Both the position numbers and the translations under genes were made by a program. The notes below the pieces were generated by a model. It was not told where the DNA came from and made no database searches. It saw only the letters and a list, made by a program, of their open reading frames with translations. This document shows positions 12,401 to 24,300 of a DNA stretch of 64,000 nucleotides, piece after piece (the stretch's first letter is position 1; each line of letters begins with the position of its first letter). The stretch is from Leucosporidium creatinivorum (Eukaryota > Basidiomycota > Microbotryomycetes > Leucosporidiales > Leucosporidiaceae): NCBI GenBank assembly GCA_001600635.1, contig BCKL01000004.1, positions 62,001 to 126,000 on the forward strand, in the 5' to 3' direction.

Positions 12401-14590
12401 TACGTCGGCCCTCTTGCTTGAGCCGCCTTCGTGAGCTGACCCTCTCGCCTCATCAGCACCGCCGGAGTTCCCTTCGCCTCCGAACCTCTCGCCACCGTCG
12501 TCCCTCCTGGCTCATTCCATACCGTTCGGCTACGCGGTGCCGCTCTCGAAGCTGGCCTCCTCATCATCCGAGGCTGCCACATCCGTCTCGCCGGCTGCAC
12601 CTCGCGCGAGTTCCTCCTTCCTGTCTGGAACACCGAGGAGGAGGCAAAGCGGCAGAAGGCGGTGATGCTCGACACGAGTCGAGAGCGAGTCAAGGCGACG
12701 GGGCTCGGATCGTTCGGGAGGAAGGAGACGAGCGAACAGAGCGGTGAGGATGGGCTCAAGTTCCTCGAGTGTACCGTCGTGCCCGACATGCCGATGCTGT
12801 GGATGAGGTCGACTTCACTTACGCATGGCGCGCTCATGCTGTACGATGGCGAGGTGTGAGTACTTAGGCGCTCGTTTTCACCCCGGCGTCCGAGCTGATC
12901 TTCCGCTCGTTCAGCTCCACTATCCGCATCGCCCTCGAGAACACCTCCACCTCCCCTGTCGACTTCGTCAAGCTCACCTTCGCCGACATGCACACCACCT
13001 CGACCGAGGCCTACGTCGCCGAGAACGAGCTGGCGCCGGGCGATGCCTACGAGATCGAGTCGGAGAACCTTCACCGACCCGTCTTCAGCTGGTCGTCGAC
13101 CGACGTGCCTCTCATCGCTCCCGGCGCCTCTACCGTCCTAGAAGTGAAGTGCTTGGGCAAGGTCGGCTGGTGAGCAGCTCGCTTTGACGTTTCGTACAGA
13201 ACGCACGCTCATCTCTCGCCCTCTTAGCGGAAGCGGAACGATCCAACTCGACTACGGCTTTGTCGACCGCCCCATCGTCAAGTCGAGCAGCATCTTCCAC
13301 ACCCGCCAACTCTTCTGCGACATCTTCATGACCGTCCATCGAGCTCTCGTTGCCCACTCGCTCGACATCCTCCGACTCAAGGCTCTTCCCGAGGAGGCGA
13401 CAGTACATGGTCGGACGGCTAGCGTAGCGCATCTCGGCCGGAGAGGAGCGGCTCTCGATCAGCGGCTGGAGGAAAGCCTCAAGGACGTCGATGATGGGGA
13501 GCACTGCCTCGTCGCCGTCGACGTGATGAACGCTTACGGCAAGCCTTTCGAGATCAAGATTGAGCGGTGTGAGGACAGTGAGTCTTTGCTGAACGCGTCT
13601 TCCCGACCAGCGGCTGACCCTTCCCTCTCCTCAGACAGCGAGTTTCTCGCCGTTCGGCAAAGAATCGAGCCAGGAGCGACTCTCCGGTGAGCTTCGGACC
13701 TCGTTCACCCTGCACTGCTCCTTCTGACCCTTCACTTCGCACAGTATGCTGCTCCGACTCGACCGCATCGTCATCCCCGCCGAGCAACTCGCCAAACCCA
13801 TCCCTTCGCTGTCGGCGCGCCAGTTCGTCGTTTCCAAGGTTCAGCAGTCGGCCGAGGACGAACGATTGGCTCGGGAGCTGTTCTGGTACCGCGAAGAGCT
13901 GCTGCAGCGGATACAGGCAACGTGGAGCGAGGTAAGCTGCCTCTTGCCGCTTCACTCGCCGCTGGTTGAGCCTCGCTGACACCCCTCTGCTCGCAGGTCG
14001 GGAGCCTACGATCGGGTTCCATCTCCCTTCGCGGACTCCAACTCACCAAGCCTATGCTCGACGTCCTTCGAGGCGACGATGTCGACATCCAGCTTCACCT
14101 CAGCGACAGCCCATCCTCCGAGCCCGGCGCTTTCCAACTCAAGGGACGAGGCCAGCGACTAGTCTACTCGGCTACGGCCAACGAGTTCATCGACATCTGT
14201 GCTACTGTCGAGAATCATTCGAGTAAGTTGTTTCGTTTTCGCTCGGCCTTAGCTCTCGCTGACCGCCCCTTCTCCTCAGCCACCACTCTCCACCTCTCCC
14301 TCCGCCTCGAGCTTCGACCGCCAGAATCTTCTCGCGCCACTCCCGCTTCCCTTTCCCACCTCGCTCGCTACGTCGTGATAGAAGGTGTCTCGCCCGTGTC
14401 GGTGCCCGGGTTGCAGCCAGGCGAATCGCAGACGGTCAGAGTATCTATTTGCTTGCTCGCCGAGGGACAGTATGAGCTTGGGTGTGTGGTGGAAGAGCGG
14501 AGAGGAGTGATTGAAGGAGGAGATGGCTGGGAGAGGGAAAGAAGGAGCTACGGGGCAAGGGAGCCGTTAGTCATTGATGTAGATCGGTGA
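9455..14590 (+). CDS. TRS120: TRAPPII complex subunit Trs120 / TRAPPC9
   Basis: Component of the TRAPPII tethering and Ypt31/32 (Rab11) exchange complex at the late Golgi. Exon 1 holds the conserved Trs120 N-terminus ARISVLLVPIHPLKRSKF followed by FSRIDLSDIPPDSRGER, which continues after a 205-nt intron (9617-9821) as AIFSAGPNTPGALLFEYLTP. A low-complexity Ser/Pro insert near 10300-10450 precedes GREKKLMGDMWLLAGRTGEA (the TPR-like core), and long beta-sandwich-like C-terminal exons run to 14590. The protein is about 1,400 residues, normal for the family. I favour Met at 9455 (MDTSAFIAPARISVLL), where family members begin; Met at 9209 is in frame and would add a basic, acid-free leader. All traced introns are short with CTGAC branches. 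Confidence 0.9.
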
Positions 14591-14696
14591 GGATGCCACA
14601 GAGTAGGCTTTCATTCGATCGAGGACGTTGAATGAGAGAAATCGAAAGCTGCAGCACAGTAGTTGTCCAGCTTTGAGCTCGGATTCGAACCCGAGG

Positions 14697-15091
14697 CTCA
14701 AGCGGACTTGGCCGTCGAGCTCTCTCTGCCTCCCGCCATCACCTCGTCTTCTGCGCTTCCGACTCCTTCTCGCTGGAGGAGGACTTCGAAGTTGCTGGAA
14801 GCCCTACTGGACGACTGCTACACCACTACACCCCTCGCCGCGCCCTCGCCCGCTGGCTCGTCGCTTTCCCCTCGTCACCCTCTCGTCGCCTCGCTCGCTC
14901 GCCACTGGAATCTCGGACGGCGGTAGCTCTCAGTGTTTGACCCAAAAAGCGAAGTAGGTACTCTACGCCTCTGCTCAGCCCCACCCAAGCTCTCCCTGCA
15001 TCGAGAGAGCAGCTCGACGAGGGAGACGGACGGTCGAGAAGGCTCGAGCTCATGTTTTGCTGGTCGGTTTCGCAGGTCATCGAAGCTCGCT
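14697..15091 (+). repeat. Duplicated F-box 5' leader, copy A
   Basis: This stretch is clearly similar to the sequence just upstream of F-box genes B, E and F. Shared words include CTGGAAGC(C/T)CTACTGGACGAC, GAGAGCAGCTCGACGAGG and GCTCGAGCTCATGTTTTG just before the start codon. The last of these lies in a conserved 5'-UTR intron that ends in CGCAG about a dozen bases before the ATG. It looks like promoter and 5' UTR copied with the gene rather than a separate gene. Confidence 0.75.
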
Positions 15092-16220
15092 ATGGACTCA
15101 CAAAGCCCGAAGCTGGCGCAGGAGAGTAGTGAGATGGTGCAGGTGAGTTGTTCGGTATGAGACCAGCGCCGAGCTCGGAGGTTGACCCGCTGCTGCTCCC
15201 TCGCAGGCTGCTTCCCCCTCCGCCGACACGCTCCCCGCCTCCTTCGACACCCTCTCACTCATCCCCTCCTCTCTGAGACCTTTCGACTATCTACCCAACG
15301 AGCTGCTGGACCCCATAGTCGCCAACCTCGCCGGCGAAGCGGATTCCCTCCAGAGCCTCGCGCTGGTGTCGAAACGCTTCTACGGTCCAACTCGCCAGCA
15401 GTCGCAGTGGATCATTTCAGACATCAAGCACGCCACTCGCTTCCTCCACACTATCCTCACTTCCCCGGTCTTGACTGAGCAAGTACGCCACCTCCACTTT
15501 TCGGGAAATCACAGGCTGGAGGCAGAGGAGACACTGCCACTCCGCAGCGGGCTGCTGCCGAGCATCGTCGAGCAGTGCTCGTCGCTTCGCTACCTGCACG
15601 TCGGTGGACTCCATGGAGATCTCGCTGGACAGCTCCGTCTCGTGGAGGCAGTCGGCCGACTTCAGCACCTCGCCGAGCTCGAGATCGGCTTCGAGTCCCG
15701 GCGTGAGATGCCGCTCCCCTTCCTTCCCTCTCTCTACCCCGTCTTCAACAGCCTTCGCAACCTCACAATCGGACTATCAGGCTCGGAGCGCTTCGACTGG
15801 AGCGACCGCCAGCGTCAGCGTCCCCCGAGATCCCTCCTTCCCGCCTTTCCACCTCGATGCACCATCAAAGACGTGTCGTTACGCTTGGAGAGTCTTCTTC
15901 CCGAGGAGCTGCATAGCATTCTCAGCACCCTCACCAATCGTCCGGAGATGGTGTCGATCGACATCTCCGAGAAGTGGCAGAGCCGCGGCCGGGGGACTGG
16001 CAGTGGCTTCCTCTCCGAGCAGGACATCATCTCCTTACTCTCGGCGCTCCCCCTCGCCCCGCTCCGCCTTCGTCTTGAGAAGGTCTCAAACCTCGACGCC
16101 ACCGCGCCTCTTCCCCTTCCCCCCCTCCCGTACACGGCCATCTCCATTCTCGGTCGAAATGCGCCGAGGGATGTGTACGTCTTCTTCGGCCCATGGGTGA
16201 CGATTCGGAGCATGGTATAG
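15092..16220 (+). CDS. F-box protein A, frame interrupted by TAG before the C-terminus
   Basis: Probable substrate adaptor of an SCF (Skp1-Cul1-F-box) ubiquitin ligase. Exon 1 (15092-15142, starts MDSQSPKLAQESSEMVQ) is joined in frame to exon 2 at 15207. The F-box is FDYLPNELLDPIVANLAG then LQSLALVSKRFYGP, residues about 37-75. The remainder has LRR-like hydrophobic repeats. The frame meets TAG at 16218-16220 after WVTIRSMV, yet the same frame stays open. It runs through ELRERLDELGYVVTWFDY, crosses a well-formed intron (16365-16428, GTGAGT, GCTGAC, CAG) and ends at TAG 16519-16521. Paralogue F aligns across the stop, so the TAG is probably a nonsense change, or this copy simply ends early. 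Confidence 0.75.
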
Positions 16221-16521
16221 GAGACGATGGAGATACCATATCGGGCGACCCCACGTTTCAACTGGGTCGAAGTTCGTCGTGGCGCCGAGATGAGCGACAT
16301 GGAAGCGACCGAGTTGAGGGAGAGGCTCGACGAGCTAGGCTACGTCGTGACGTGGTTTGATTATGTGAGTTATTACACTGTCCTTTTTCCCTTCATGTCA
16401 GGCTTTGCTGACTTTGATTCCTGCTCAGCAACTTCGAGCGCAGCCTCCTGCTCGGCGCAGGTTCAGAAAGCGCTTTGATTTCCCAATACCCGCTAGTGTG
16501 CTGCCAGGAAGACCGGATTAG

Positions 16522-16979
16522 GATAGAACAGCTAGATCTGGTCTTCGAGGCGAACAGCGAGCATCGAGGAGAGTGGTAATGCAGCGCGAGCGTACGCCGA
16601 ACCGATCCTTCACCGAGCGTGTCAGCCTTGCGAGCCGTTCAGGAGGCTTTTTCGGCTCTAATCAGCTACACGAGACGACTAGGTCTGACCTGAGAGCGAT
16701 TTGTGACCCGATGACCCTCAGAACGACTCACAGGCTTGGCGAGCGTGAGGAGGGGAGTGGGAGCTCGGGAAGTGCTATGCGAGGCTCCGACTGCTCTGTA
16801 AAGCTGCGAGCGGCTTCAAAAGCCTCACTGAAGCCTCGCTATACCGCTAGATGCTCGACAGCCCCTTACAACGAAGGCCCATCTCCGCTCAAGATCAAAG
16901 CGGGGCTCGCTCTCTTCTCTCTGGCTTCCACACTTCACCTGGTCCATCTCACGCGTTGCAAACCACCTTCAAATCCTGC
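16522..16979. other. Intergenic
   Basis: About 460 bases between the end of the F-box A open frame and the Pif1 start. No protein motif, RNA or repeat was recognised. Confidence 0.45.
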
Positions 16980-19900
16980 ATGACGGCAGACCCTCGCCTT
17001 CGCAAGAAACAGCGCACCTCTTCCCCTGCACCCGCTGGCTCCAGTTCACCGAGCATCCCTCGACGCGCCGCGCCTTCCTCGTCCGCTCTCCCGTCCACTT
17101 CGAGCATTACAGCGCTGGGCAATCGCTTTGCTGGTGCTCTCGCAGCAGCCAGTGCAGTGCAGAGGTCTTCCCCCGTCAAGGACACCACCAACAACACGAG
17201 CTCGAACTGCAAGGGAAAGGGTCGAGCGCTGGCGGCTCAGTTCTTTGACGGCACGCCCGCATCCGAGGAGCAGGGCAACGACAAGGAAGAGCAGGAGGAC
17301 ATCGACGACTACGACACGCAGAGCCCGAGGAAGCCTGCAGCGGCTAGCAGCTCGTCGCAGTCAGACGAACAACAAACCCTCAGCTCGCTTCGTGGGAGCC
17401 AGGCGGGAGGAGGGCCAGTTCTACGCGACCAAGGAAGCATGGAGAGTGTAGTCAGCGCTGGATCGTCGACCAAGAGCCGAGTCTCGGCGCTGCTGGACCA
17501 GATCGAGTCGACGCTCCCTTCGCAGATCAACTCGCAAGGCGCTGCGATGGACATCGACCAGATCAGGGAGGAAATCAACTCGTCTCCTTCGCCTACCCTT
17601 CGCGCGACCAGCGAGGACGCCATCGCTACCCCGCCTACGCCCGTCAAGTCGGCCGTCAAGCCCGAGTCGACGCCCATCAAGAAGCCGACCAGTAGTCAAG
17701 CTGTTGCAGGACCGAGTGGCTCGCCTGCGAGGAGGACCAAGGAGGAGATTGCCGAGCTCAGGAGGGCAGCTCAAGCCAAGGTAGGCGCTCCCTTCTCGCT
17801 CCAGCCCTTGCTTCGCTCGCCGAGTGATCGTCGCTGACCCTCTCCCTACACTGCCCTCGCTCTCGCCCACAGCTCTACGCCAAGCAAGAAGCTCCTCTCA
17901 CCCAAGCTCTCCGAACCAGCAACCAACAAGCCCACTCTGAGCACCGCAACTTTGCCGAAACCCATCTCGGCGCCTTCGGCTTCAAGGTCGGAGCGCCTGG
18001 CATGTCGCGCTACGGCTCCGGAAAAGGAGGCTTCGGGCAGCCAAAGAGGGAGCAGACGACGGGAGCGCCCGACTTTGGCGTCGGAGCTGGGATCGCGGGA
18101 CTGGTTGCGCCGACGGAGGTGTGGGAAGACAACCCGCTTTGCTCGGACGAGCAGCTGCAGGTCCTCCAGCAATGTCGCGAGCGCAAGAACATTTTCTTCA
18201 CCGGATCTGCCGGTAAGCTTGACCCTCCTGCGATGCCGCCTGCCCTCATCGACCGCGCCGACTCGGCGTCGACGTTTCCAGAGCTGGCGAAGCTGACCTT
18301 TCTCGTCTTGCAGGAGTCGGAAAGTCCTTCCTTCTTCAAGAGTGAGTCTATCGGTATTAGCGCCTGTTCCATGCATATGTGCTTATCCTGTTCCTTCCTC
18401 GCAGGATCACTCGTCTCCTCGAGTTCGAGAGCCGACCTTACCAGGTTCGTCTTGCCCACCGAAGAGGGCTCGGACGCTCGTACTCACCCGCGTTCGCGTC
18501 TCATACAGGTCACCGCCACCACGGGCATTGCCGCTCTCCAGGTCAACGGCTCGACTCTCCACTCATGGGCTGGCGTTGGCCTCGGCAAGGATCCTGTGCT
18601 CGCTCTCAGCGAGAAGATCTTGTACGTCGCTTCCACTCGTCAGACCTAGTCGGCTTCTATCGCTGACTGCCCTCCACCTGATCGACAGCTCGAGCAAGGA
18701 GAAGCGCACCAACTGGCTCCAAACCGAGGTCCTCATCATCGACGAGGTCTCCATGATCGACCCTATCCTCTTCACCAAGCTCAACCTCATCGGCAAGCTG
18801 CTGCGCAAGAACAACCGACCTTTCGGCGGCTTGCAGCTCATCGTCTCGGGCGACTACTTCCAGCTGCCGCCCGTCCCCGAGAAGCACCTCACCTGCATGC
18901 GCTGCGGTGAGTGTCGGTCGTACGCTTCACTCCCACGCTCGCTGACCCCTGCTTCCTCCGACGTAGGCGAAGGACCCCTCGAGACGATCACCCTCGCCGA
19001 CTCGCGCGTGCCCTACCAGGAGACGCCTCGTGGCCTCCCTCAGCCCGAAGTGCTCCGCTGCAGCGATCGTTTCGTCGAGAGGAAGCTCATTCCGGGCTGT
19101 GGCCTCGAGTGGCGCGCCGTCACCTTCGCTTTCGAGACCGAGACCTGGGCCGAGTGCGCTTTCAAGGTCATGGAGCTGACGAAGGTGCGTTTTCGCTGTT
19201 CGGCTTTGGAGCAAGATCGTTCATTTACGCTTTCTCACGCTCAATCAGGTCTTCCGTCAATCCGATCCCGAGTTTAGCGTCATGCTCGAGAAGTTTAGGC
19301 GCGGTCACTGCGACGAGCAGAGCGTCGAGCTTCTCCAAGGCTGCGGAACGGCTCTTCAAGCCGCTGGAGCTATCAAGGTAAGCTCTCTTCCCCTTGAAAC
19401 TCGCGCGACCCCTCCCGGCCTCAAATCGCCATTGCTGACCTTCGCTCGATTCGGCCTCGTTCGCAGCCGACCAACCTCTACCCTCTTCGCGATGCTGTCG
19501 CCAGAGAGAACGCCACCGAGTACAAGAAGCTCAAGGACAAGGCTTACACCTTCGAAGCCGACGACGCCTACCGCGGCCCGCGCGGCAAGGACATGATGAA
19601 GACGAGGGTGAGTCGACTGCCCCCGCTGGTCGAACTTGCGGGCGAGAGTCGCTGACTCGTCATCTCCGTCCTCAGCTCAAAGACTGCCCTCCCGATGAGA
19701 AGCTCAACCTCAAGAAGGGCGCTCAGGTCCTGCTCCTTGCTAATCTCGACGTCAAGCGTGAGTCGCTCTCGACGTACACTTCGAGCTCGAGCCACTCGCT
19801 CACCTTTTGCCTGCCTATCTTTCGCAGAGGGTCTCGTCAACGGAAGCCGCGGCGTCATAGTCGACTGGGTCAAGAAGGGAGAAGAGCCCGTCGAGCACGA

Positions 19901-21185
19901 GTCCCTCGCCGGAGTTCGCAATGCCGCCGAGCAGGCGAAAACTCGCGGTCGAGGAGGATTCGGAGGCGAGGAATGGCGCGAGGCGGCGGCTTCCGACTTC
20001 ATGGACAAGCAGCTCGAGGCCTACATGCCTGTCGTCTTCTTCGCCGTCGGCGTCACTCGTGAGTTCGGGCTTCCTCAGGGCTTCCTCGCAATCGCCTTCG
20101 AGCTGCACGGCTTGCTGTATACGCTTCCTGATACGTCTCCTTCACTAGGCGTCGTCTCGCCGCACACTTGGTGCATCGACATCGACCGCGAGAACTCGGT
20201 CGCTCGCACTCAGATCCCTCTGGCTTTGGCCTGGTGAGTAGCTGTGCTCGAGCTGGCGAGCTCTCGTCGACTCGCTGAGCTGTCACTGATTTGCCGCTTT
20301 CAATCTACAGGGCTCTGACTATTCACAAGTCACAAGGTCAATCGCTTGATGCTGTCGGCGTTCGCCTTACGAGCACTTTCGAGAAGGGACAGTAAGTCGT
20401 TCCTCCCCATCGCCGCTCGCTAGAAGGGATCACTGATTTTACTCCTTCCGTCTCCCCTTCCCCTACAGAGCCTACGTCGCCCTGTCCCGTTGTCGCACTC
20501 CTGCCGGCATGAAGGTCGAGGGGTTCAAGCCCGGTCACATCATGGCTCATCCGACGGTCATCGCTTACTACACCAATATCGCGAACGGACTCTCGTTGTA
20601 CGTCCTCGCCGAGCTTGCAGTGCTTTCCCCTCGCTAACGATATCGCTCTACAGCATCACCTCGCCCGTCCCGCCAGTCAACCCTCTCATCTACATCCCCG
20701 ACCACGACCCTCGCCTGCTCAAAGACCGCCAGATCTATGGTCCTCGCCCCAGACCCCTTCCCATCGGTTCCGCTATCCTCGCTCCCGGCCAAGCTCCCCC
20801 TCGCGCCTTGTCGCCCGAGTCGAGCCCAGAAGTCGAAATCCTCCAGCCCGCGCCCGTCGTCTACACCACTTGGCAGGACCTCCTTGCTCAAGCGACGCAA
20901 GCCTACGCTGACTCGCACGCCGGCTCCTCAGACGCCTTTGTCGATCAAGCTAGGCTCTCGGTCGACTCGGCGTTGGCGCAGGCTCAGGCGAGCGACTCTG
21001 GCTCGTCTCGTTCGCGCAACGTCTCGCCCGAAGACGCCAAGCCCAAGATGAGCGGATATCAGTGGAAGGCCTACTGGCAGGATCAGGCGAAGAAGAAGCG
21101 TGAGCAGGACGAGAGTCAAGGCAGCGCGAGTGGGAGCTCGAGTGGAAGGCGAGGGAGGAAGCGTGGGAAGCGCGTTGGCGGTTAA
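16980..21185 (+). CDS. PIF1: Pif1-family ATP-dependent 5'-3' DNA helicase
   Basis: Superfamily 1B helicase that maintains mitochondrial DNA, telomeres and G-quadruplex regions. All key motifs are seen across about fifteen exons. Walker A is GSAGVGKS (its glycine codon split by an intron near 18215), and motif Ia is TATTGIAALQVNGSTLHSWA. Walker B is VLIIDEVSMI, motif III GDYFQLPPVPE, and a motif V-type block ALTIHKSQGQSLD precedes motif VI YVALSRCRT. The first 300 residues are a disordered Ser/Pro/Gln region typical of Pif1 N-termini. The C-terminus ends in a basic RRGRKRGKRVGG tail, a possible nuclear signal. The start at 16980 (MTADPRLRKKQRTSS) is the first ATG of the long open exon. About 1,050 residues in total. 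No second Pif1 copy in the window. Confidence 0.93.
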
Positions 21186-21371
21186 AGCTTGTGTACATTC
21201 TCAGTTTGTTCAGTTGTCATTCCCAAGCATTGCTCTGCATTTCCAGCCTCTCGGTCTCAAACTGTCGGTCTCTTCCGAGAACAAGCTCGGCGCGAATGGT
21301 CGTAAGTCGTTTCGCATTCGTCAAGAGCGGGCAGGGGTATACAAGACACTGAGAGGGGGTATTAAGGGATG

Positions 21372-24300
21372 CTAGGGTTTCCATTGAGGGAGTGGCTTCG
21401 GCGCCTTGGGCGTCGCGTTGGTGGGGAGACGGCCGAACGACGACCGGGTCGATCGGCGAAGAGGTGTGGCGCCGCCTGAGACGGTGCGGCGACCAAACGA
21501 AGTCGAGCTGGAGAGTAGTGATGAAGATGTGGAGACGGAGAGGTAGTTGGCGAGCGAGGAGGTCGACGACTGTGAGGCGCTGAGAGATCCCGAGCTGATC
21601 CAGTGAGGGTCGTTGGCTTGCAGCGAGGTCGATGGCGATACCCGAGGGGAGATGGTGACCTCAGCCGAGCCGAAGTGCGAGATGATGAAGCTGTGAGTGA
21701 TGCGAGTCAGCGAGCTCGGCCAAAGGAATCGCAGAGTTACGCACGGGAGCAAGCCTTGCCACCCTCCGCCGACGCGAACCATCACAGTCTTTGAGCGAAG
21801 TATACGGCAGAAGTACAGTCGGCCGGTGTCGGCCTCGCCGATCCAGTACATGCCCGATTCGTCGCTGTAGGCTCCGTCGGCGGCCGAGATGGGGACGTGG
21901 ATCTGAGCCAAGCGCGGTGAGCGAGTCTGTAGCGTGGAAGACAAGAGGAAAGCTCACCTCGAGTTCGTTGACAATACGCCCGATCTCGACATCCACCTTG
22001 CGACTCGGGTTGGCCTTGTATGCCGTCTTGACTCTGGGCGGCGAGAACGTCGAGCTCCTGCGCCGCTGCTCCTCGAGCGAGGCCTTGGAGTAGCGACTAG
22101 GTGAGGCGAAGGCTTCACTAATTCTGCGACTCGACGTAGAGCTCTGGAGGCTGCTTGCGATGCTGTCGCGCCGAGGAAAGGGCGTCGAGCCCCTTCGACT
22201 GGTGCTCGCCGAGAGCGACGCTGAGGAGCCGAGGCTCACGCGGCGGGAGGTTGGCGTGGGAATGCTCGACATTGAGCGCGAGAGATCCTCGCGAGCGGAC
22301 CGCTTGGACGTGGAGCCGAAGGAGAAGCCGCGAGGGATAGTCGAAGTCGGGCGGGGAGTGCTGAGGGAGGCTCGAGGAGTTGCGAGAGGGGTGGCGCTGC
22401 TGGTGCGCCGGCGCGGGGTGGGAGTTGGCGAAGGTGCAAGTGACGATCGGCGCGTCGGTGTCTTGAGGGAGAAGGTGGACTGGCGAGAGGCGGTGGAGGA
22501 TGGACGAGAAGGGGGCGCCGAAGGAGCGTCGCCGCGAGAAGACCGCCGGCTTGAGTTGGTACTCGCCGACGATGTGGGGCGAGAGAGCGTCCGAGTCGAG
22601 CTACGAGACTGCTGGCGAGGTGTGCTGGGAGCAGGGCGAGCTGTGCCCAGACCCGATGCGCTGCCCGAGGACGAAGGCGGCCGCCTTTCGAGGTCGTCTA
22701 CCATGGCGGTCATCTCGCCATATGCTTCCTCCACTCGCTCGACGTGCGATTTGATACGAGGATCATCGATCAGAGGGATGGCTGCTTTGCGAACGATGGT
22801 GACGGCGGCGCCGGCCGCGAGGAGAGCGTCGGCGAGTGGAGTGGTGGAGGATGGAAGGGGTATCGCGAAGGGGTCGTTCTGGGCAGGAATGGGGTCGGAG
22901 GAGGTCGCATCGATCGAGTTGAGGAGATTGCTAAGAGCGGAGTCGGCGCCGACGAGCTTGTCATTGAAGCGAGCGAGTGAGCTGACACGCCCGAGGACGG
23001 ACGACTTGCGCTCGAGCTCCTTTTTGAGGGTGTCGAGGTCCACCCAGAGTGCTACGCCTGTCGATAAAGCTTCCAGCTCATCCTCGATGACCGACAGGTC
23101 CTGCCGAAGGTTGTCGACCTCGGTCACGGTCGGGAGGTGGAGGACGACATCCGAGTCGAGCCAAACATCGACGACGACGGTGTCGAGCTGGTCGCGAAGG
23201 CTGCTGACTTCTGCAGGCTCGTTGGTGGGGCTCTGATCGAAGGGGTCTGGCGGATCAGAGACCTTCTTGCCGAAGACGTCCTCCAAGTCCTCCGCCGAAA
23301 CGAAGGCCGACCGCCCACTCGAGCGAGATCGTCGAAGACCGTTGGAGGGGGGCTCGGGGTGAAGGGGCAGACCATTCGAGTCTAGTCCACTCGTCTCGTT
23401 GTACGGCGTATAATGCGACTCGTCAAGGACGAAAGACGGGAGGGAGGGAAGCTCCGGCCTTTGCTCAGCAGCCTCGCCCTCTTGTTGAGCGGTCGAAGTC
23501 TGAGCGATGGATGCCTGCAGGCTGGCGAGTGACGCGGTGAGCGACGAGTGTTGAGCCTGCAGGTCGTCGATGGATGGTTGTCGAGTCTCGATGCGCGAGC
23601 GAAAGAGGTCGTCTGTCGCAGAAGGGGAGGCGCGGAGGGCGACGAGCGATTCGGACAGGGCGGTAAGAGCATTGAGGGAAGGACTGCAGCGGGAGGTGAG
23701 GGCGGTAGCAGCTTCGTTGAGGGGTGTAAGAGCGTCTGCGAAAAGAGAAGGATGGTCAGCGCTGGGGCGCTTCTCGCAGACGCCGACACTGACCTTCGGG
23801 ATCGCTGCTCTTGGCCTTGAACTGCTCATGAAGCTTCAACGACTCCTTCTCCAGGGCACCGAGCTCAGTCTCGGCTTCTGCGCACCTCAAGTCCCACGCG
23901 GACGCCTGCTGTTGATGCACGAGGAGCGCGAGCAGCCGCCGAAGCTCTTCAACTCGCCCCGAAGCGGCAGCCGTAGCCTCATTGACGGCCTTACGAGCGA
24001 CATCGTCCGACTCAGAGAGGTCGAAAGGGAGTGGAGTAAGAGTCGGGAGTGGCGACGGGGCAGGGAGATCGACGAGGCAGGGAGGGAGGGGAGATGGTTC
24101 GGCGGAGGAGATTGGAAAGATTCGTTCGGCGGAGGGCGGTGAGGCGAGGAAGGGGATACGAGTGTGGGCGACGCTGATGAGGTTTTGTAGACGAACGCCG
24201 ACAGCTTCGATGTCTGCTTCGATCTTCCTCCGCCGCTCGTCCATTTCGCCTTGCCCCCATTCCGCTCGTAGTTTGGCGAGGTCGGAAGTCCCGCTGTCGA

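Noticed and set aside
14686-14706. CTCGG GTTCGAAT CCGAG on the minus strand looks like a tRNA T-arm
   Set aside because: No matching acceptor, D or anticodon arms within 90 bases, and the bases align with the F-box leader of the other copies.
22160-23236. 358-codon plus-strand open frame
   Set aside because: Lies opposite the GAR-domain gene; Arg/Glu/Ser-rich without motifs, a codon-bias shadow.
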